Positions 25,562 through 35,303 of a stretch of DNA of 64,000 nt are shown here, piece after piece. Made by a program: the position numbers and the translations under genes. Numbering within the stretch: the first letter of the stretch is position 1; every line of letters starts with the position of its first letter. This DNA is from Sphingomonadales bacterium. GTDB lineage: Bacteria; Pseudomonadota; Alphaproteobacteria; Sphingomonadales; Sphingomonadaceae. The notes under the pieces were generated by a model that saw only the letters and a list, made by a program, of their open reading frames with translations, made no database searches and had not been told where the DNA came from. The stretch is from positions 82,543 to 146,542 of the forward strand of contig JANYGX010000009.1 of assembly GCA_025362295.1 (NCBI GenBank), written 5' to 3'.

Positions 25562-26688
25562 GGCTTGACGGTCCGCTCTTCAACCACGTTGAGGCCATAG
25601 CCATCGAGGCCAATGATATGGCGATGCGCGTTGGTCAGCAAGATCATGTCACGGACGCCAAGATCGACCAGAATTTGCGCGCCAATACCGTAATCGCGGA
25701 GCAACCCGTCCACGTCAGCGGGAGCATCACTCTCACGCGCCAGCATGGTTTCACTCAGCCGGTTGGGCCGCACATCGCGGATGATGACAACGATGCCGCT
25801 GCCATGCGTGTTGATGTCGCGCATGGCCCGCTGCAACAGCCCATCGCGGCCGCGCGCCTCGCCCAGAATATCGTCGAACATCGAAAGCGCGTGCATCCGC
25901 ACCATCACCGGCCGAGCGGGGTCGATGGTGCCTTTCACCAGCACCAGATGCTCGGCATATTCCGCTTTGTTGGCATAGACTTTGGCCGTCCAATCGCCAC
26001 TGAAGGTTGACGTGAAATCATTTTCAGCCAGGCACTCCACCAGATGATCCTTGCGGCGGCGATAGGCAATAAGATCGGCAATGGTCGCAACTTTCATGTT
26101 GTGCAGCTGGGCAAAACTGATGAGGTCCGGCAGCCGTGCCATGGTGCCATCATCGTTCATGATCTCACAAATCACGCCAGCCGGAATAAGACCAGCGAGG
26201 CGCGCGATATCAACAGCGGCTTCCGTGTGGCCAGCCCGCACCAGGGTGCCGCCATCGCGCGCCATCAACGGAAACACGTGGCCTGGTGTGACGATATCGC
26301 CTTTGCCTTTTGTCGGGTCGATCGCCACAGCCACCGTGCGGGCGCGGTCAGCGGCTGAGATGCCGGTGGTCACCCCTTCGCGCGCTTCGATCGACACTGT
26401 AAACGCTGTCTGGTGGCGCGTGCCATTGGCAGCAGCCATCATGGGAATATCCAACTCACGGATACGCTCGGATGTCAGCGACAAACAAATCAATCCGCGT
26501 GCGTGCTTGGCCATGAAATTGATCACATCGGGCGTTGCCATTTGTGCCGGGATAACTATATCACCCTCGTTCTCACGGTCTTCATCATCGACCAGAATGA
26601 ACATGCGGCCGTTTCGTGCTTCTTCGATGATTTCATCAATCGACGATAATGCCAGCGAATAGCTCTGCATGATTTCCTGCGGTTTCAT
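25555..26688 (-). CDS. ribB: 3,4-dihydroxy-2-butanone-4-phosphate synthase fused to a degenerate RibA-like domain (RibBX type)
   Basis: 377 residues. Residues 1-205 are a complete RibB domain: [11 protein letters not shown] near 36-46, [11 protein letters not shown], and [19 protein letters not shown] near 145-165. Residues 215-377 align in outline with GTP cyclohydrolase II, but the zinc-binding Cys cluster (GxxxSxRCDCG in RibA) is replaced by [15 protein letters not shown], so this half should not hydrolyse GTP. This RibBX form is known in alphaproteobacteria. A true GTP cyclohydrolase II must lie elsewhere. Its ATG overlaps the ribE stop. Confidence 0.9.
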   Translation of the reverse strand: MKPQEIMQSYSLALSSIDEIIEEARNGRMFILVDDEDRENEGDIVIPAQMATPDVINFMAKHARGLICLSLTSERIRELDIPMMAAANGTRHQTAFTVSIEAREGVTTGISAADRARTVAVAIDPTKGKGDIVTPGHVFPLMARDGGTLVRAGHTEAAVDIARLAGLIPAGVICEIMNDDGTMARLPDLISFAQLHNMKVATIADLIAYRRRKDHLVECLAENDFTSTFSGDWTAKVYANKAEYAEHLVLVKGTIDPARPVMVRMHALSMFDDILGEARGRDGLLQRAMRDINTHGSGIVVIIRDVRPNRLSETMLARESDAPADVDGLLRDYGIGAQILVDLGVRDMILLTNAHRHIIGLDGYGLNVVEERTVKPW

Positions 26689-27302
26689 AACGGCATCTCC
26701 CTCAGTCGCGCCACGTAACGTGCCAGCGTATCAATTTCGAGATTGACACTGTCACCCGCTTCCGCTGCACTAAAGGTTGTCCACGCCAGTGTGTGCGGAA
26801 TAATATTAACACCGAATGAGCAGGCATCCGCGCTGTCCGCCACGGTGTTGACCGTCAACGATGTGCCGTTGATGCAAATCGATCCTTTGGGGGCAATAAA
26901 CCCGGCGATAAATTTGGGCGCGCGAATGACAAAGCGTTGCGATCCGCCGTCCTGTGTGACGCTGGTGATCTCGCCGATGCAATCAACATGACCTGAGACA
27001 ATGTGACCGCCAAGCTCATCGCTGACCTTGAGCGCACGTTCAAGATTGATGCGGGTGCCGGTTTTGCAGTGGCCCAAAGCAGATTTTGAAAGCGTTTCGG
27101 CGGAAACATCAACAGCAAACCAGTCTGTGCCTTTGTCAACCACGGTCAGGCAAACACCCGAGCAGCAGATCGATGCACCGATATCGACATCGGTCATATC
27201 ATACGCGCTTGTAATGCTGAGGCGCATGTCGCCCTGCGCTTCAACGCTGTGCGCTTTCATAAAGCGCACTGTGCCAATGTCCGTAATAATACCCGTAAAC
27301 AT
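26685..27302 (-). CDS. ribE: Riboflavin synthase, alpha subunit
   Basis: 205 residues in two homologous barrels: the first begins MFTGIITDIGTVR, the second near GHVDCIGEITSV (about 100). NLERALKVSDELGGHIVSGHVD and GTSLTVNTV are the conserved strands of the two active sites. It dismutates two ribityllumazines to riboflavin and aminouracil. It is second in the operon, 3 nt after ribD; it joins ribBX by ATGA overlap. Confidence 0.95.
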   Translation of the reverse strand: MFTGIITDIGTVRFMKAHSVEAQGDMRLSITSAYDMTDVDIGASICCSGVCLTVVDKGTDWFAVDVSAETLSKSALGHCKTGTRINLERALKVSDELGGHIVSGHVDCIGEITSVTQDGGSQRFVIRAPKFIAGFIAPKGSICINGTSLTVNTVADSADACSFGVNIIPHTLAWTTFSAAEAGDSVNLEIDTLARYVARLREMPL

Positions 27303-27305
27303 TTA

Positions 27306-28322
27306 CTAGCTTTCTCTCACTCTGGTGAAAATGTCCAGCCTGTCTGTGCCCAGCGGCACACTGTCTATCGGTTGCCAGCGCTGGTGCGCGGCTGCGAGGT
27401 TGGCCAGTGCCAGATCGTGCACCGCCCGTTTGCCAGCCCCAAGCACTATGGGCGCACGGTAAAGCATGAGCCTGTCAATCAGATCGGCCTGCAAAAACGC
27501 CGCAGCGAGGCCAGCACCGCCCTCGACCTGCACATGCATCATGCCTCGTTCGTTGAGGGCCGCCAGAATTGTCGCAGGTTCACGGGTGTTGATGAGCAGG
27601 GTGCGCGGGTTGCTGGCAAGCTTAAGGTGCGCCGGAATTGACGGCAAGTCCTGCGAGACAACCACTGGCACAGGCGAGCGGTACTCTAATCCCGGCAGCC
27701 GCACGTCCAACGCTGGATCGTCGGCTTCAAGAGTACCGCGACCAATGATGATCGCATCAATGCGGCTGCGCTCAAGATGCGCATGCGCCCGCGCCTGTGC
27801 GCCGGTGATCCACTGGCTTTCGCTGTTCGTTGTGGCGATATAACCATCAAGCGACATCGCAAGTTTAAGCGTCACCATTGGCCGATTGTGCAGGAGCCGG
27901 ATGAGGTACGGCTGCAACTGCTGCGCGGCTTCCTTGGCACAAACACCTGTGGTGACAGCAATGCCCGCATCCTTCAACATGGCAACGCCTTTGCCGGCGG
28001 TGCGCGGGTCGGGGTCGGCAAGCGCAATCACCACGCGTTCAACACCGGCACGGATCAAACTTTCGGCACAAGCAGGGCCGCGGCGGCTGTGGTGAGCACA
28101 GGGTTCGAGTGTGACATAGGCGGTGGCGCTTTTGGCTTGCTCACCTGCGTGTGTCAGCGCCATGGCCTCAGCGTGCGGCCTGCCACCACCCTGCGTGTGA
28201 CCGCGACCGACGATGCATTCTTTATTGACGATTATGCAGCCGACGGACGGGTTGGGATTGGTACGCGCACACCCGCGCCCAGCAAGCGCTAGGGCAGCGT
28301 GCATGAGGCGATAGTCGATCAT
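27306..28322 (-). CDS. ribD: Bifunctional pyrimidine deaminase/reductase
   Basis: 338 residues from the ATG at 28322; the frame extends upstream through a palindromic repeat, which I regard as non-coding. The N-terminal deaminase has the zinc ligands HAEAMA (near 54) and PC-x9-C in LEPCAHHSRRGPACAESL (near 80-95). The C-terminal reductase begins near 155 (RPMVTLKLAMSLDGYIAT), with VEGGAGLAAAFLQADLIDRL near 285. It catalyses the second and third steps of the riboflavin pathway. It is first in the operon. No FMN riboswitch sequence is visible upstream. Confidence 0.93.
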   Translation of the reverse strand: MIDYRLMHAALALAGRGCARTNPNPSVGCIIVNKECIVGRGHTQGGGRPHAEAMALTHAGEQAKSATAYVTLEPCAHHSRRGPACAESLIRAGVERVVIALADPDPRTAGKGVAMLKDAGIAVTTGVCAKEAAQQLQPYLIRLLHNRPMVTLKLAMSLDGYIATTNSESQWITGAQARAHAHLERSRIDAIIIGRGTLEADDPALDVRLPGLEYRSPVPVVVSQDLPSIPAHLKLASNPRTLLINTREPATILAALNERGMMHVQVEGGAGLAAAFLQADLIDRLMLYRAPIVLGAGKRAVHDLALANLAAAHQRWQPIDSVPLGTDRLDIFTRVRES

Positions 28323-28328
28323 TCGCTT

Positions 28329-28350
28329 CAAATTCCTCTCCGCCTCAAGG
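28329..28350. repeat. Short palindromic element, copy D
   Basis: CTCTCC-N7-GGAGAG forms a hairpin directly upstream of ribD. It shares the CTCTCC / GGAGAG core with the larger elements. It would form in the ribD leader mRNA, between the uvrA stop and the ribD start. Confidence 0.45.
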
Positions 28351-28386
28351 AGAGAGGGCAGTGTTTGCATGCCTTAAAAAAAGGCA

Positions 28387-31281
28387 TCACTTTTTCTTGC
28401 CTTTCCGGGCATCAAGCGCCTTGCCTGTCTCTACCTTTCCCAAGAGCGCCTGCAAATACCCCCCAGTGTAGCTCTTCGCATTCGCAGCCACACTTTCCGG
28501 CGTGCCGATCGCTACGATTTCGCCGCCACGTGTGCCGCCACCCGGCCCCAGATCGATCACCCAGTCAGCGGTTTTGATCACTTCGAGATTGTGCTCGATC
28601 ACCACCACGGTGTTGCCGGTGTTGACGAGAGCATGGAGCACCTCCAGCAATTTGCGCACATCCTCAAAATGCAAACCGGTGGTGGGTTCATCGAGAATGT
28701 AAAGCGTCTGGCCCGTCGCCCGGCGCGAAAGTTCTTTCGCGAGTTTCACCCGTTGGGCTTCACCGCCGGAGAGTGTTGTTGCTTGCTGGCCGACCTGAAT
28801 ATACCCAAGGCCCACTTCGTGCAGCATGGCAAGCTTGTCTCTAATCGGCGGCACCGCCTTGAAAAACTCCACACCGTCTTCAACGGTCATGGCCAGCACA
28901 TCCGCAATGGATTTGCCCTTGAATTTCACATCGAGGGTTTCGCGGTTATAGCGGGCACCTTTGCAGATGTCGCACGTTACATACACATCGGGCAGAAAGT
29001 GCATTTCGATTTTCAGCACACCGTCGCCTTCGCAGGCCTCGCAGCGCCCGCCTTTGACGTTAAAAGAGAAGCGCCCCGGCTTGTAGCCACGCGCCAGACT
29101 CTCCGGCATGCCAGCAAACCAGTCGCGGATGGGCGTGAAGGCACCGGTGTAGGTCGCTGGGTTGGAGCGCGGCGTGCGGCCAATCGGCGATTGGTCAATA
29201 TCGATAATTTTATCGAGATGCTCAAGCCCGTCGATACTGTCGTGCTCACCGGCATGGACCCGGGTGCCGTTCAGTTTTCGTGCAGCGGCATTGAACAATG
29301 TGTCAATCGTCAGGGTTGATTTGCCAGAGCCCGACACACCGGTGATGCAGGTGAGCGTGCCCAATGGAATTTTTGCTGTCACATTTTTGAGGTTGTTGGC
29401 CCTGGCGCCTTTGATGGTGATGGATTTACCAGACCCCTTGCGGCGCGCGGCTGGCACAGGCACCGAGCGCCGGCCTGACAGATACATGCCAGTGACTGAG
29501 CGCTCACTTTTCAAAATATCTTTGAGCGAGCCTTCAGCAATCACCTCGCCGCCGTGCACACCCGCACCCGGCCCCATATCGATGATGTAATCAGCGCTGC
29601 GGATGGCATCTTCATCATGTTCAACCACCAGCACGGAGTTGCCGAGATCGCGCAAGCGCTTCAGCGTGATGAGCAGCCGGTCGTTGTCCCGCTGATGCAA
29701 TCCGATTGAGGGCTCATCGAGCACATAAAGCACACCAGTAAGGCCTGCACCAATTTGCGAGGCCAGCCGGATGCGCTGGCTCTCACCGCCAGATAGTGTG
29801 CCGGACGCCCGGTTGAGATTGAGATAATCGAGGCCGACATTGTTGAGAAAGCCGAGCCGCTCGATAATTTCTTTCAGGATCTTATCAGCAATCTGGGCTT
29901 TCTGGCCATCAAGTTTGGTTTGCAACTGCTGGAACCAAAGCAGCGCATCGCTCACCGATTTTTCGACCACAAACGCGATGTGCTGGGTATCAATTTTAAT
30001 GGCCAAAGCTTCCGGTTTTAGCCGTGCACCCTTACAGGTGTCGCAGTGCGTGCTCGATTGATAGCGCGACAGCTCATCACGCATCCAGTTGCTTTCTGTA
30101 TCGCGCCAGCGCCGGTCAAGATTGTTGATAACCCCTTCAAAGGGTTTTTTCACTTCATATTTCTTGCGGCCATCCTCAAACATCAGGGTAATCTCCCGCT
30201 CACCACTGCCGTAAAGAATGACCTCCTGAATTTTTTCAGATAAATCCTGCCACGGTGTACGCATGGAAAAACGGTAGCTGCGCGCAATACTTTCAAGTGT
30301 CTGCAAATAATAGGCTGAAGGCTGTGTCGAACGTGACCACGGCGCAACAGCCCCTTCGTTCAGTGAAAGGCTTGTATCGGGCACAACCATATCAGGGTCA
30401 AAAAACAATTCCTCACCCAGCCCGTCACACTGCGGACACGCCCCGTGTGGGCTGTTGAACGAAAACAGGCGCGGCTCGATTTCGGCAATGGTGAAACCAC
30501 TCACAGGGCAAGCAAATTTCTCCGAGAACAGGATGCGCTCAGCGTCGCCTTTTTTGGTTTTGGCATCAGCCAGTTCAGCGACCGCTAAACCCTCTGCCAG
30601 TTTCAGTGCCGATTCAAAACTGTCGGCCAGCCTTTGTTCGAGGCCTGGCTTCACCACAATCCGGTCTACCACCACATCGATGTCGTGCTTGAACTTTTTA
30701 TCAAGCGTTGGCACATCAGCAATGTCGTAAAACGCGCCGTCCACCTTGACCCGCTGAAAACCCTGGCGTTGATAATCCGCAAACTCCTTGCGGTATTCAC
30801 CTTTGCGGCCGCGCACCACCGGTGCGAGCAAAAACAACCGCGTATCGACCGGCAGGGCCATCACCCGGTCTACCATCTGGCTAACGGTTTGCGCCTCAAT
30901 CGGCAGGCCCGTGGTTGGCGAGTAGGGCACACCAACACGCGCCCATAGCAGCCGCATATAATCGTAAATTTCAGTGACCGTTGCCACTGTCGAGCGCGGG
31001 TTTTTCGACGTGGTTTTTTGCTCGATTGAAATTGCCGGTGACAGCCCGTCGATATGGTCAACATCCGGCTTCGATTGCATTTCAAGAAACTGCCGTGCGT
31101 AGGCCGACAGGCTTTCCACATAGCGCCTTTGGCCTTCGGCATAAATGGTATCGAACGCCAGCGAGCTTTTGCCAGAACCCGACAACCCCGTGATGACCAC
31201 CAGTTGATCACGTGGGATATCAATGTTGATATTTTTAAGGTTGTGCTCGCGGGCCCCGCGAATGGCAATATGGGTGAGCAT
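28387..31281 (-). CDS. uvrA: Excinuclease ABC subunit A
   Basis: 964 residues, full length. Walker [23 protein letters not shown] near 31-50 and a second, [19 protein letters not shown], near 655. ABC signatures [19 protein letters not shown] and [21 protein letters not shown]. Zinc modules CPVSGF...CPQCDGLG and [14 protein letters not shown] in the first half, and CEACEGDG...[14 protein letters not shown] in the second. It recognises damaged DNA in nucleotide excision repair. The frame starts at the ATG at 31281. A degenerate LexA-like site and a 15-bp palindrome lie upstream. Confidence 0.98.
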   Translation of the reverse strand: MLTHIAIRGAREHNLKNINIDIPRDQLVVITGLSGSGKSSLAFDTIYAEGQRRYVESLSAYARQFLEMQSKPDVDHIDGLSPAISIEQKTTSKNPRSTVATVTEIYDYMRLLWARVGVPYSPTTGLPIEAQTVSQMVDRVMALPVDTRLFLLAPVVRGRKGEYRKEFADYQRQGFQRVKVDGAFYDIADVPTLDKKFKHDIDVVVDRIVVKPGLEQRLADSFESALKLAEGLAVAELADAKTKKGDAERILFSEKFACPVSGFTIAEIEPRLFSFNSPHGACPQCDGLGEELFFDPDMVVPDTSLSLNEGAVAPWSRSTQPSAYYLQTLESIARSYRFSMRTPWQDLSEKIQEVILYGSGEREITLMFEDGRKKYEVKKPFEGVINNLDRRWRDTESNWMRDELSRYQSSTHCDTCKGARLKPEALAIKIDTQHIAFVVEKSVSDALLWFQQLQTKLDGQKAQIADKILKEIIERLGFLNNVGLDYLNLNRASGTLSGGESQRIRLASQIGAGLTGVLYVLDEPSIGLHQRDNDRLLITLKRLRDLGNSVLVVEHDEDAIRSADYIIDMGPGAGVHGGEVIAEGSLKDILKSERSVTGMYLSGRRSVPVPAARRKGSGKSITIKGARANNLKNVTAKIPLGTLTCITGVSGSGKSTLTIDTLFNAAARKLNGTRVHAGEHDSIDGLEHLDKIIDIDQSPIGRTPRSNPATYTGAFTPIRDWFAGMPESLARGYKPGRFSFNVKGGRCEACEGDGVLKIEMHFLPDVYVTCDICKGARYNRETLDVKFKGKSIADVLAMTVEDGVEFFKAVPPIRDKLAMLHEVGLGYIQVGQQATTLSGGEAQRVKLAKELSRRATGQTLYILDEPTTGLHFEDVRKLLEVLHALVNTGNTVVVIEHNLEVIKTADWVIDLGPGGGTRGGEIVAIGTPESVAANAKSYTGGYLQALLGKVETGKALDARKGKKK

Positions 31282-31316
31282 TATCGTGTACTTTATAGAG
31301 TCTGGTCAGAACTGGG

Positions 31317-31331
31317 TGATAATTGTTATCA
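31317..31331. promoter_or_regulatory. 15-bp palindrome (Fur-box-like) upstream of uvrA
   Basis: TGATAA-TTG-TTATCA is perfect. It matches the 7-1-7 form of a Fur-type box at 14 of 15 positions. It lies 36 bp upstream of the uvrA ATG and 80 bp from the end of the next gene. An iron-regulated uvrA would be unusual, so it could be a chance match or the site of another regulator. Confidence 0.3.
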
Positions 31332-31410
31332 TTGGAATAGTATAGATAGTGGCAGATAGCGCGTTTGACCAGAGACCGGCGTGACCCCTTGCGCAAAACA
31401 CACGCTGCAT

Positions 31411-32241
31411 TCACCGCGAGATAATATTGCCGATATTTGTAAATTTCGAGTCACTGTCCGTATCCAGACTCTTGCCGAACGCGGAGCCACGAATGACCTG
31501 GGTTTGACCGGTTGGAATAATTTGGCCGTTATCACGTCTTTTATATTTTGTTACAAATTGCATACTGCTAATGCTGGCGACGAGTTTGGCTCTGAACGGT
31601 TTTGACGCTGTAAATGTCACGCTATCGACATAACCGTGATCACCGCGCAACACCGACAATTCACCAAACATTTTATCTGAAAAATTACCTTGGTTGGATT
31701 GTATAGCATCGGCTGGAAGTTTATCAATCCGGTACATAATATGATCTGCATTTTCAGACACCTTGACCAGATTGCCCTTGGTGAGCAAGCCCGCAACAAT
31801 GCCATAACCGCTTGGTGCCTTGAAATTTTCCATATCTTTGGCAAACTCTTTGAGTTGATCAGGCGTTGGCGCTTTATCATTCAAGCGCAGAAGCTCGACG
31901 CGCTTGCCCGCAGGTTTTGCCGGGTCAAAATGCATAAGCCTGGTTTCACGTTTGTTGTCGGCGGTTGCCGCATTGAAAATCGTCACCTCAAATGTGGTTT
32001 TCGCATAGGTCGCGGCTTCCTTGGTGAGTTGTGCAAGAACCGGATCTGCCGCCGGTGCAGCCTGCACAGATGAGCCAATGGCAAAAATGCTGCACAGGGC
32101 GAACACTAAGAACCCTAAAGACTGACCTGTGTTCGGATGATAGTCCACGGTATCATCATGAGACAATACATAGGGCTCTTGGGCATAGGGCTTCTGGTAT
32201 AATATGCTCTTTGCCGCTGCAAATTTGATCGTGAATACCAT
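31411..32241 (-). CDS. Exported protein of unknown function
   Basis: 276 residues from the ATG at 32241, which has AAGGA seven bases upstream. The start is followed by an unusual ~40-residue polar stretch, then a hydrophobic segment (SLGFLVFALCSIFAIGSSVQA, near 41-61) ending in an Ala-x-Ala-like cleavage site. The mature part has a domain with RLMHFDPAKPAGKRVELLRLND near 100-120 and ends in a region (KYKRRDNGQIIPTGQ) with conserved-looking charged motifs. I do not recognise the family. The long n-region is odd; an internal start would give a more usual signal peptide, but no better start is visible. Confidence 0.7.
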   Translation of the reverse strand: MVFTIKFAAAKSILYQKPYAQEPYVLSHDDTVDYHPNTGQSLGFLVFALCSIFAIGSSVQAAPAADPVLAQLTKEAATYAKTTFEVTIFNAATADNKRETRLMHFDPAKPAGKRVELLRLNDKAPTPDQLKEFAKDMENFKAPSGYGIVAGLLTKGNLVKVSENADHIMYRIDKLPADAIQSNQGNFSDKMFGELSVLRGDHGYVDSVTFTASKPFRAKLVASISSMQFVTKYKRRDNGQIIPTGQTQVIRGSAFGKSLDTDSDSKFTNIGNIISR

Positions 32242-32294
32242 GAACAATTCCTTGATTTCAATGATGGGTGAGGTTTCGCTGGTCGCTGTGAACG

Positions 32295-33200
32295 TTATTC
32301 CATACCAACAGCCGCGCGAACATTATGCGCGTCGCCCGTTTTCCAGCCTTTGATGAATTTCTCCAGTGCTGCATCGTCTTTTGGCACATGCACCATCAAG
32401 GTGACAAGCTGGTCGCCGCGGCTGCCGTCGCCTTTGGCAAACCCCTTGCCGCGCAGGCGCATAACTTTGCCCGATGATGAACCTGCAGGGACCGTGAGCA
32501 TCACAGCGCCCTCGGCCGTTGGCACCTTGACTTTGGCACCTTGCACAGCCTCGATCAGCGAAATCGGCAGATCAAGCCGGATATCGTCACCCTCTTTCAC
32601 CAGAAAAGGATGCCTGCCAAGCAACAGTGTCACCATGGCATCGCCTGCGCCGCCCGGGCCCGGCATACCTTGTCCGCCTAGTCTGATCTGCTGGCCATCA
32701 ACAAAACCCGGCGGCAGTTTTATATCGATAACCTTGCCGGATTTTAGAGTCAGGCGTTGTGGCTCGCCGCGCGCGGCGGCGTCAAACGCGACCAGCAACT
32801 TGTAGCCGATATCGGCACCCTTGGCGCGTGGTGTCTGTCGCTGCTGGTTACTGCCGGCAGAGGCCCGGCCAAAAAGGTTGGAAAAAATATCCTCTGCGTT
32901 AAATTCGTGGGTTTGCTGCTGGCTGCGAGAGCCAGAAAACCCGCCACCCGAACCATTTTGCGGTCCATAGCCTTGCGGCTGACCGTCGCTGTTGATTTCA
33001 CCGCGATCATACTGGCCGCGTTTGTCAGCATCGCTCAGCATATCGTAGGCGGCAGTCACGTTTTTAAAACGTTCCGCCGCCTTTGGATTATCCCGGTTCT
33101 GGTCCGGGTGCAGTTGCTTGGCAAGCTTACGGTATGCTTTTTTGATGTCAGCGGGTGTCGCCCCGCGTGGCACACCAAGTGTCGAATACAGGTCAGCCAT
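32295..33200 (-). CDS. Class II J-domain chaperone (CbpA/DnaJ-like)
   Basis: 301 residues. An N-terminal J domain ([35 protein letters not shown], with the HPD triad near 32-34), a Gly/Ser/Gln-rich linker, and a C-terminal substrate-binding half ([20 protein letters not shown] near 160-180; [17 protein letters not shown] near 245). There is no zinc-finger domain, so it is the CbpA/DjlB-like class II type. It stimulates Hsp70. It is the second DnaJ homologue type expected in the genome, not the main DnaJ. Confidence 0.92.
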   Translation of the reverse strand: MADLYSTLGVPRGATPADIKKAYRKLAKQLHPDQNRDNPKAAERFKNVTAAYDMLSDADKRGQYDRGEINSDGQPQGYGPQNGSGGGFSGSRSQQQTHEFNAEDIFSNLFGRASAGSNQQRQTPRAKGADIGYKLLVAFDAAARGEPQRLTLKSGKVIDIKLPPGFVDGQQIRLGGQGMPGPGGAGDAMVTLLLGRHPFLVKEGDDIRLDLPISLIEAVQGAKVKVPTAEGAVMLTVPAGSSSGKVMRLRGKGFAKGDGSRGDQLVTLMVHVPKDDAALEKFIKGWKTGDAHNVRAAVGME

Positions 33201-33211
33201 GTATGCTTGTT

Positions 33212-33715
33212 TTAACCTGCCTTCACAATCGTCCAGGTGCCGTCCGCATTTTTGCAGGCAGTGCCTGTGCCCTGCGCCTGCTCACCAGCAGCAGAACTGA
33301 CATTCGAGTTGAAATCACGACATACGGACCCTGTCTGGTTTTTGTAAACCTGCTGGGCGGTCACTTGTCCCTTGTTGCCACTGTCCGGATTGGCCCAGCT
33401 GTACACCTGGCCTGGTGTACCTGTTGAAAGTGCGGAATTCGTTGTTTGCGAGAGCTGCTGCTTGTCCTTCGGGGTCAACCACTTGGCGACCTGGCCACCC
33501 AGATAACCCCCGGCGACAGCACCCAGAACCAGACCGATTGTGCCGTTCGAGCCATTGCCACCAATGGCCTTACCGGCAGCAGCACCGGCAGCAGCACCGG
33601 CCACAGTACCAATTTCCTGGTTGGTGCAGGCTGCAAGATTTGCCAGCATAAATGCCGCAGCTCCCAAACCGAGCGCCGTATGGCGGCCTGTGGTCAATGT
33701 GTGTGGTTTAAGCAT
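33212..33715 (-). CDS. 17-kDa-antigen-like glycine-zipper lipoprotein
   Basis: 167 residues. A signal peptide ends LANLAAC, so Cys30 would be lipidated. It is followed by a glycine zipper ([19 protein letters not shown], near 35-53, continuing to [20 protein letters not shown]) and a C-terminal domain with two Cys. This order fits the rickettsial 17-kDa surface antigen / OmpA-associated outer-membrane lipoprotein family. The C-terminal half ([30 protein letters not shown]) is also typical. It is 11 bp upstream of the J-protein gene. Confidence 0.85.
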   Translation of the reverse strand: MLKPHTLTTGRHTALGLGAAAFMLANLAACTNQEIGTVAGAAAGAAAGKAIGGNGSNGTIGLVLGAVAGGYLGGQVAKWLTPKDKQQLSQTTNSALSTGTPGQVYSWANPDSGNKGQVTAQQVYKNQTGSVCRDFNSNVSSAAGEQAQGTGTACKNADGTWTIVKAG

Positions 33716-33772
33716 TTGCGTCTCTCCCGTTTTTAAGATTACAGTTCTTTTATAAAATCAAAGGAAAGTCTA

Positions 33773-34378
33773 ATGCCAGACACGGCACAACACAATCATA
33801 TTCCGCTGTCACCGTTTGTGCTGTTTGGCGAATGGTTTGCCCTGGCTTCTGAAACCGAGCTGAACGATCCCAATGCCATGACGGTGGCCACAGTTGGCGC
33901 TGATCACCAGCCGTCCCAGCGTGTGGTGCTTTTAAAAGCCTGGAATGAGCAGGGTTTTGTCTTTTACACCAATCTGGAAAGCCATAAAGCTACAGAGATC
34001 AAGGCCAACCCGAAAGTGGCCCTGAATTTTCATTGGAAAAGCCAGCGGCGACAGGTGCGGATCAGCGGCAAGGCGGAACAGGTGCACGATACAGAAGCCG
34101 ATGCCTATTTTGCCACCCGTGCGCGAGACAGCCAGATTGGCGCCTGGGCGTCAGACCAATCGCGACCGCTTGAAAACCGAGCCACATTTGAGGCGCGTCT
34201 GGCAGCGGTTGCTGAGCGCTTCGAGGGCGATACGGTGCCGCGCCCGCCCCACTGGTCGGGCCTTCGCGTTGTGCCTGTGCGCATGGAATTCTGGCAGGAC
34301 CGGGATTACCGCCTGCACGAGCGCTGGCTGTATCAGCGTGATGGCGACGCATGGACCATGGGCCTATTATTTCCATGA
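33773..34378 (+). CDS. pdxH: Pyridoxamine 5'-phosphate oxidase
   Basis: 201 residues. FMN-binding and catalytic segments are present: NAMTVATVGADHQPSQRVVLLKAW near 30-55, ETEL-type N-terminal lid, RQVRISGKAEQV near 92-103, and the C-terminal PPHWSGLRVVPVRMEFWQDRDYRLHERW, with the conserved RLH. It makes pyridoxal phosphate, the cofactor of the cysteine desulfurases at 6.8-9.1 kb. RBS AGGAAAG upstream. The stop overlaps the start of the next gene (ATGA). Confidence 0.97.
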   Translation: MPDTAQHNHIPLSPFVLFGEWFALASETELNDPNAMTVATVGADHQPSQRVVLLKAWNEQGFVFYTNLESHKATEIKANPKVALNFHWKSQRRQVRISGKAEQVHDTEADAYFATRARDSQIGAWASDQSRPLENRATFEARLAAVAERFEGDTVPRPPHWSGLRVVPVRMEFWQDRDYRLHERWLYQRDGDAWTMGLLFP

Positions 34379-35301
34379 GTTCAAACCACAATCATAACCG
34401 TCAGGATCACAAGATCGAGGCCACAGCAATTTCTGCCAAAGCCATGCGCATGGTGACGACCGTGTCGGTCTCTTTTGCGATGCTTCTGTTAATCTTCAAA
34501 GCCATTGTGTGGTGGCGCAGCCACTCCATGGCGATGCTGGCAAGCCTTGCGGATACTGCCCTCGATCTGGTCACCTCATCCGTCATGTTCATGGCTGTGC
34601 GCTACGCGGTCACACCGGCCGATGATGATCACCGTTTTGGCCATGGCAAAGCCGAAGCATTGGCCGCCCTTGTGCAGGCGGTGCTAACCTTTGGTTCCGG
34701 TATTGCGCTGATTATGTCCGGTGGTCAACACATGCTGCATCCACAACCGGTCAGTGTGCCTCTGGAGGGCATAACCGTTTCAGTATTTGCCATCGTCACC
34801 ACTTTCGTTCTGGTTTTGCTCCAAAAAAAGGTGGTGCGCGATACAGGTTCCGTGGCTATCGAGGCTGACCATGTCCACTATATCGGCGATCTCTGGCTTA
34901 ATCTTTCTGTTATTGTGGCGCTCGCACTGGCAAGCTATACCCTGTGGCATTCGGCAGACGGATTTTTTGCTGTCGCGATCGGTGTGTATTTTTTGTGGGG
35001 TGGCTGGCGCACCGGCGGCAGCGCACTCGATATGTTGATGGACCGCGAATGGTCAGCCGAGCAGAGTGCCGCCGTGATGACACTTGTAACAGCGCACAAA
35101 GATGTGCGGCACGTGCACGAACTCCGCACCCGCACGGCGGGTCTTCATAAGTTTGCCCAGTTTCACATCTGGGTCGATCCGCATCTTTCTGTCATGCAAG
35201 GCCACGATATAGCCCATGCTGTGGAAACAGAGTTGCACAAGCGCTTTCCGCAGGCAGAATTTCTGATTCATGTAGAACCGGATAATCCAGATGAGAGATA
35301 A
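34375..35301 (+). CDS. Cation diffusion facilitator (FieF/YiiP-like)
   Basis: 308 residues from the ATG at 34375, which overlaps the pdxH stop; the frame extends 8 codons upstream. Six membrane segments. The transport metal site is D-x3-D in LADTALDLVTS and H-x3-D in DHVHYIGDLW, the DD-HD arrangement of YiiP, which favours Zn(II)/Fe(II). HRFGHGKAEALAALVQA is also family-typical. The C-terminal cytosolic domain (LHKFAQFHIWVDPHLSV) is complete. The N-terminal tail has a short His/Asn-rich stretch (SSNHNHNRQDHK) that could bind metal. Confidence 0.93.
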   Translation: MSSNHNHNRQDHKIEATAISAKAMRMVTTVSVSFAMLLLIFKAIVWWRSHSMAMLASLADTALDLVTSSVMFMAVRYAVTPADDDHRFGHGKAEALAALVQAVLTFGSGIALIMSGGQHMLHPQPVSVPLEGITVSVFAIVTTFVLVLLQKKVVRDTGSVAIEADHVHYIGDLWLNLSVIVALALASYTLWHSADGFFAVAIGVYFLWGGWRTGGSALDMLMDREWSAEQSAAVMTLVTAHKDVRHVHELRTRTAGLHKFAQFHIWVDPHLSVMQGHDIAHAVETELHKRFPQAEFLIHVEPDNPDER

Positions 35302-35303
35302 TC

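Noticed and set aside
28323..28400. FMN riboswitch upstream of ribD
   Set aside because: I looked for the AGGGTGAAATTCCC and GGCGGTG-type blocks of the RFN element and saw none; only a short hairpin is there.
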